Shown piece after piece: positions 61,077 to 64,000 of a stretch of 64,000 nt of DNA; positions within the stretch are counted from its first letter, which is position 1; each line of letters opens with the position of its first letter. The DNA comes from Nakamurella sp. PAMC28650. GTDB taxonomy: Bacteria; Actinomycetota; Actinomycetes; Mycobacteriales; Nakamurellaceae. The stretch is from positions 372,001-436,000 of the forward strand of contig NZ_CP060298.1 in the NCBI RefSeq assembly GCF_014303395.1, read 5' to 3'. A model generated the notes under the pieces. It was not told where the DNA came from. It did no database searches and worked only from the letters and a program-made list of their open reading frames with translations. Made by a program: the position numbers and the translations under genes.

Positions 61077-63761
61077 TCAGCTCACCGCCGCCCGGCCCGC
61101 CTCCAATCGCGCGACCGGCACCCGGAACGGGGAGCAGGACACGTAGTCGAGGCCGACCTTGTGGAAGAAGTGGATGGACTCCGGGTCCCCGCCGTGCTCG
61201 CCGCAGACCCCGAGCTTGAGATCCGGACGGGTCCGGCGGCCCTCGGTCGCGGAGATCTCGACAAGCCGCCCGACCCCGTCGATGTCGATCGATTCGAACG
61301 GCGACACGGTGAAGACACCCTTGTCCAGATAGGCGGCGAACACCGCCGCCTCCACGTCATCCCGCGAGAAACCCCAGGTGGTCTGGGTCAGGTCGTTGGT
61401 GCCGAAGGAGAAGAACTCCGCGGCCTCGGCGATCCGGTGCGAGGTCAGGGCCGCCCTCGGCAGCTCGATCATCGTGCCGATCGGCACCTTGAGTTCGATG
61501 CCGGCGGCCGCGGTGACCTCGTTGACGATGCCGTCGGTCTCGTCCCGCACCAGGTAGAGCTCCATCACCGAACCGACCAGCGGCACCATGATCTCGACGT
61601 GCGGATGCCTCCCCGCTTTGACCAGCGCGCAGGCGGCCTCCACGATCGCCCGGACCTGGAGTGCGAACAGACCCGGGGTCAGCAGTCCCAGCCGGACACC
61701 GCGCAGACCCAGCATCGGGTTCGATTCGTGCAGCCGCTCGACTGCTGCCAGCAGACGGACATCGTCCGCATCCGGTGTGCCGGCGGCCGCCGCCAGGGCA
61801 ACCTTGACGGCCAGCTCGGTCCGGTCCGGCAGGAACTCGTGCAGCGGCGGGTCGAGCAGCCGGATCGTCACCGGCAATGGGTCCATCGCCTCCAGCAGTT
61901 CGGTGAAATCCTGCCGCTGCAGCGGGAGCAGCGCCGCCAGGGCGGCCTCTCGGGCGGTGTTGCTGTCGGCCAGGATGACCCGTTCGATCAACGACCGACG
62001 CTCGCCGAGGAACATGTGCTCGGTGCGGCAGAGTCCGATCCCCTGCGCACCCAGATTCCTTGCCCTGACGGCATCCTCGGCCGTATCGGCGTTCGCCCTG
62101 ACACCGAGACGCCGACGCTTGTCGGCATGTTGCAGCAGCCGGTCCACCGAGCGGACCAGGTCGGCGGTCTGCTCGTCGACCCCGTCGGTGGCCGCCTCGA
62201 GCCCGTGCTCGAGATAGGTCTCGACCGGCGACGGCACCACCGGTACCCGACCGACGAACACCTCTCCCGTGGAGCCGTCGATGGACAGCAGATCGCCTTC
62301 GGTGAGCACCGTCCCGCCGACCGCCATCGTCTTGGCTGCGGCGTCGACCAGCATTCCCTCGGCGCCGCAGACGCACGTCTTGCCCATCCCTCTGGCGACC
62401 ACGGCGGCATGGCTGGTCTTGCCCCCGCGAGCGGTCAGGATCCCGTTGGCGGCGATCATTCCCTCGAGGTCGTCCGGGTTGGTCTCCTTGCGCACCAGCA
62501 ACACCTGCTCGCCACGGGCGGCCCAGGCCTTGGCGGTCGGCGAGTCGAACACGATCCGGCCGACGGCCGCACCCGGGGAGGCGGCCATCGCGGTGGTCAG
62601 CAGACTGCGCTCGGCATGGGGGTCGAACTGCGGGAACATCAACTGGGCCAGTTGGGATCCGGAGACCCGGGACAGCGCCTCGTCCAGGGTGATCAGCTGT
62701 TCGTCGACGAGTTGGCCGGCGATCCGGAAGGCCGCCGCCGCCGTGCGCTTGCCGATCCTGGTCTGCAACATCCACAACTTGCCGCGCTCGATGGTGAACT
62801 CGATGTCGCACAGGTCCCGGTAGTGCGTCTCGAGCCGGCGCATCACCTTCCGGAGCTGCGAGTTCGACGCCGGATCCATCGCGGCCAGATCATCCAGGCT
62901 CAGCGTGTTGCGGATTCCGGCCACCACGTCCTCACCCTGCGCATTGGCCAGGTAGTCGCCGTACGCGCCGGGCTTCCCGGAGGCCGGGTCGCGGGTGAAA
63001 GCGACTCCGGTGCCGCTGGTCTCGCCGAGGTTGCCGAACACCATCGTGCAGATGTTCACGGCCGTCCCCAGGTCCTGGGGGATGCGCTCCCGACGACGGT
63101 AGAGCCTGGCCCGCTCGGTGTTCCAGGAGTTGAAGACCGCGCGAATGGCCAGGTCCAGCTGCTCCCGCGGGTGCTGCGGGAATTCCGCGCCCGAGTGCTC
63201 CTTGACCGCCACCTTGAACTCGGCGACCAGCGACTTGAGGTCGTCGACGTCCAGGTCGAGATCGCTGCTGACGCCCTTGCTGACCTTGGCCTTGTCCAGC
63301 GCGTCCGAGAAGACCTCGCCGGGCATGTCCAACACCGTCTTGCCGAACATCTGCAGGAGGCGGCGGTAGGAGTCCCACGCGAACCGTTCGTCTCCGCTGA
63401 CCTCGGTGAGGCCTTTGACGCTCGCGTCGTTGAGGCCGATGTTGAGCACCGTCTCCATCATCCCCGGCATCGAGAACTTGGCCCCCGACCGGACACTGAC
63501 CAGCAGCGGGTCGTGACGGTCGCCGAGCTGGCGGCCGGCGTCGTCCTCCAGGTGACGAAGGGCCATGGTGACCTGCACCCGCAGTTCACCCGGTTCGCTG
63601 CCGAGCGAGAGATACTCGCGGCAGGCGTCGGTGGTGATGGTGAACCCGGGCGGAACCGGCAGGCCGAGCTTCGTCATCTCCGCGAGGTTCGCACCCTTGC
63701 CGCCGAGCAGATCCTTCTGATCCTTGTCACCTTCGGTGAAATCGAAAACGTAGCGCGTCAT
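61077..63761 (-). CDS. ppdK: Pyruvate, phosphate dikinase
   Basis: The 894-residue enzyme has all PPDK parts in order: the N-terminal nucleotide-binding domain (GGKGANLAEMTKLGLPVPPG, residues 20-39; SVRSGAKFSMPGMMETVLNI), the phosphohistidine swivel domain (LTARGGKTSHAAVVARGMGK, His about 455), and the C-terminal pyruvate-binding TIM barrel (GLCRTEHMFL, GTMIELPRAAL, FSFGTNDLTQTTWGFSRDD, KLGVCGEHGGDPESI). It interconverts pyruvate, ATP and phosphate with phosphoenolpyruvate, AMP and pyrophosphate, in the cytoplasm. It is full length with no lesion. Monocistronic; the start is MTRYVFDF after AAGGAG. Confidence 0.97.
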   Translation of the reverse strand: MTRYVFDFTEGDKDQKDLLGGKGANLAEMTKLGLPVPPGFTITTDACREYLSLGSEPGELRVQVTMALRHLEDDAGRQLGDRHDPLLVSVRSGAKFSMPGMMETVLNIGLNDASVKGLTEVSGDERFAWDSYRRLLQMFGKTVLDMPGEVFSDALDKAKVSKGVSSDLDLDVDDLKSLVAEFKVAVKEHSGAEFPQHPREQLDLAIRAVFNSWNTERARLYRRRERIPQDLGTAVNICTMVFGNLGETSGTGVAFTRDPASGKPGAYGDYLANAQGEDVVAGIRNTLSLDDLAAMDPASNSQLRKVMRRLETHYRDLCDIEFTIERGKLWMLQTRIGKRTAAAAFRIAGQLVDEQLITLDEALSRVSGSQLAQLMFPQFDPHAERSLLTTAMAASPGAAVGRIVFDSPTAKAWAARGEQVLLVRKETNPDDLEGMIAANGILTARGGKTSHAAVVARGMGKTCVCGAEGMLVDAAAKTMAVGGTVLTEGDLLSIDGSTGEVFVGRVPVVPSPVETYLEHGLEAATDGVDEQTADLVRSVDRLLQHADKRRRLGVRANADTAEDAVRARNLGAQGIGLCRTEHMFLGERRSLIERVILADSNTAREAALAALLPLQRQDFTELLEAMDPLPVTIRLLDPPLHEFLPDRTELAVKVALAAAAGTPDADDVRLLAAVERLHESNPMLGLRGVRLGLLTPGLFALQVRAIVEAACALVKAGRHPHVEIMVPLVGSVMELYLVRDETDGIVNEVTAAAGIELKVPIGTMIELPRAALTSHRIAEAAEFFSFGTNDLTQTTWGFSRDDVEAAVFAAYLDKGVFTVSPFESIDIDGVGRLVEISATEGRRTRPDLKLGVCGEHGGDPESIHFFHKVGLDYVSCSPFRVPVARLEAGRAAVS

Positions 63762-64000
63762 TCGGTACTCCTTCAGCAGGCGGCCGGATGCCGTTCACCT
63801 CACCGAGGTACCGGCAAAGCGCTCATGGAAGTGTGGCCCTGGTCGCCCGGATCTGCCTGTTGGCGGATCGATTCAGTGGGCGAGCACACGCTGAAAAGGG
63901 TGCTCTGCAGACCGCTGGGTGGTCGTCATGGGCGCCTTTCCTGCAGGCGGGGGATGATGACCCCCGTGGGCAGACAGCGGGACCGCGGCGGCCGGGGTGC
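63762..64000. other. Upstream region of ppdK, no gene seen
   Basis: The last 240 bp contain the ppdK leader. A GTG-initiated frame from about 63971 on the plus strand (GRQRDRGG) could be the start of another gene but is too short to judge. Confidence 0.4.

Noticed and set aside
1-64000. CRISPR arrays
   Set aside because: No regularly spaced repeats or cas genes were seen.

Overview
This window reads as chromosomal DNA of a high-GC Gram-positive actinobacterium. The evidence is high G+C with strong third-position GC bias, frequent GTG starts, many 4-nt stop/start overlaps, F420-type enzymes (a luciferase-like monooxygenase at the left edge and a Ddn-like reductase near the right edge), a SigE-type small sigma factor, a DUF4242 nickel-binding protein and an actinobacterial-type Pat aminotransferase. 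A Nakamurella/Frankia-like relative is possible, but that is only a guess from protein flavour.

Layout. 0-14 kb: small regulatory and stress genes (LLM oxidoreductase, AAA/LuxR regulator split by an in-frame stop, DUF4242 protein, HTH regulator with a frameshift, Bcr/CflA-like MFS with an internal deletion, cupin, CPA1-type antiporter, aquaporin, OhrR-type MarR plus truncated haemoglobin, GNAT, SigE-family sigma factor with a coupled membrane-anchored protein). 14-17.7 kb: a serine hydrolase gene cut by an IS30 element whose 3-bp target duplication can be read exactly, then decayed antitoxin and IS3 remnants. 17.7-24.4 kb: TSUP exporter, frameshifted LysR divergent from an SDR, and a copper island (cupredoxin lipoprotein, CopA, and a csoR-copZ deletion scar beside an intact CsoR-like operator). 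24.7-32.3 kb: NCS1 permease, WS/DGAT acyltransferase, DUF6544-like protein, flavodoxin, polytopic membrane protein and an Acg-like nitroreductase. This gene set resembles the mycobacterial dormancy (DosR) regulon. 32.3-37.2 kb: a decayed accessory stretch with a DUF2510 protein, a LacI tail, an HTH/AbiEii-type nucleotidyltransferase toxin-antitoxin pair, a truncated zinc-ADH and two oppositely oriented integrase tails. 37.2-45.2 kb: an oligosaccharide operon (ROK regulator, MalF/MalG-like permeases, frameshifted binding protein, GH15-like and GH31 enzymes). 45.4-49.3 kb: an IS pile-up (IS1380, an IS5-group element with both ends visible, a truncated IS66). 49.3-52.6 kb: a compact mobile-element-like module with divergent, apparently leaderless HTH genes abutting tRNA-Arg. 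52.6-64 kb: stable core with tRNA-Ser (two), a lipoprotein, pat, a membrane protein, a FrcABC-like sugar ABC transporter with a divergent LacI regulator and twin operators, a Ddn-like reductase and ppdK.

The most striking global feature is the density of gene lesions: one nonsense codon, at least five single-gene frameshifts, three internal deletions and several IS truncations, concentrated in the first 50 kb and absent from the last 11 kb. That clustering looks more like decay of an accessory region than uniform sequencing error, but error cannot be excluded from the sequence alone.
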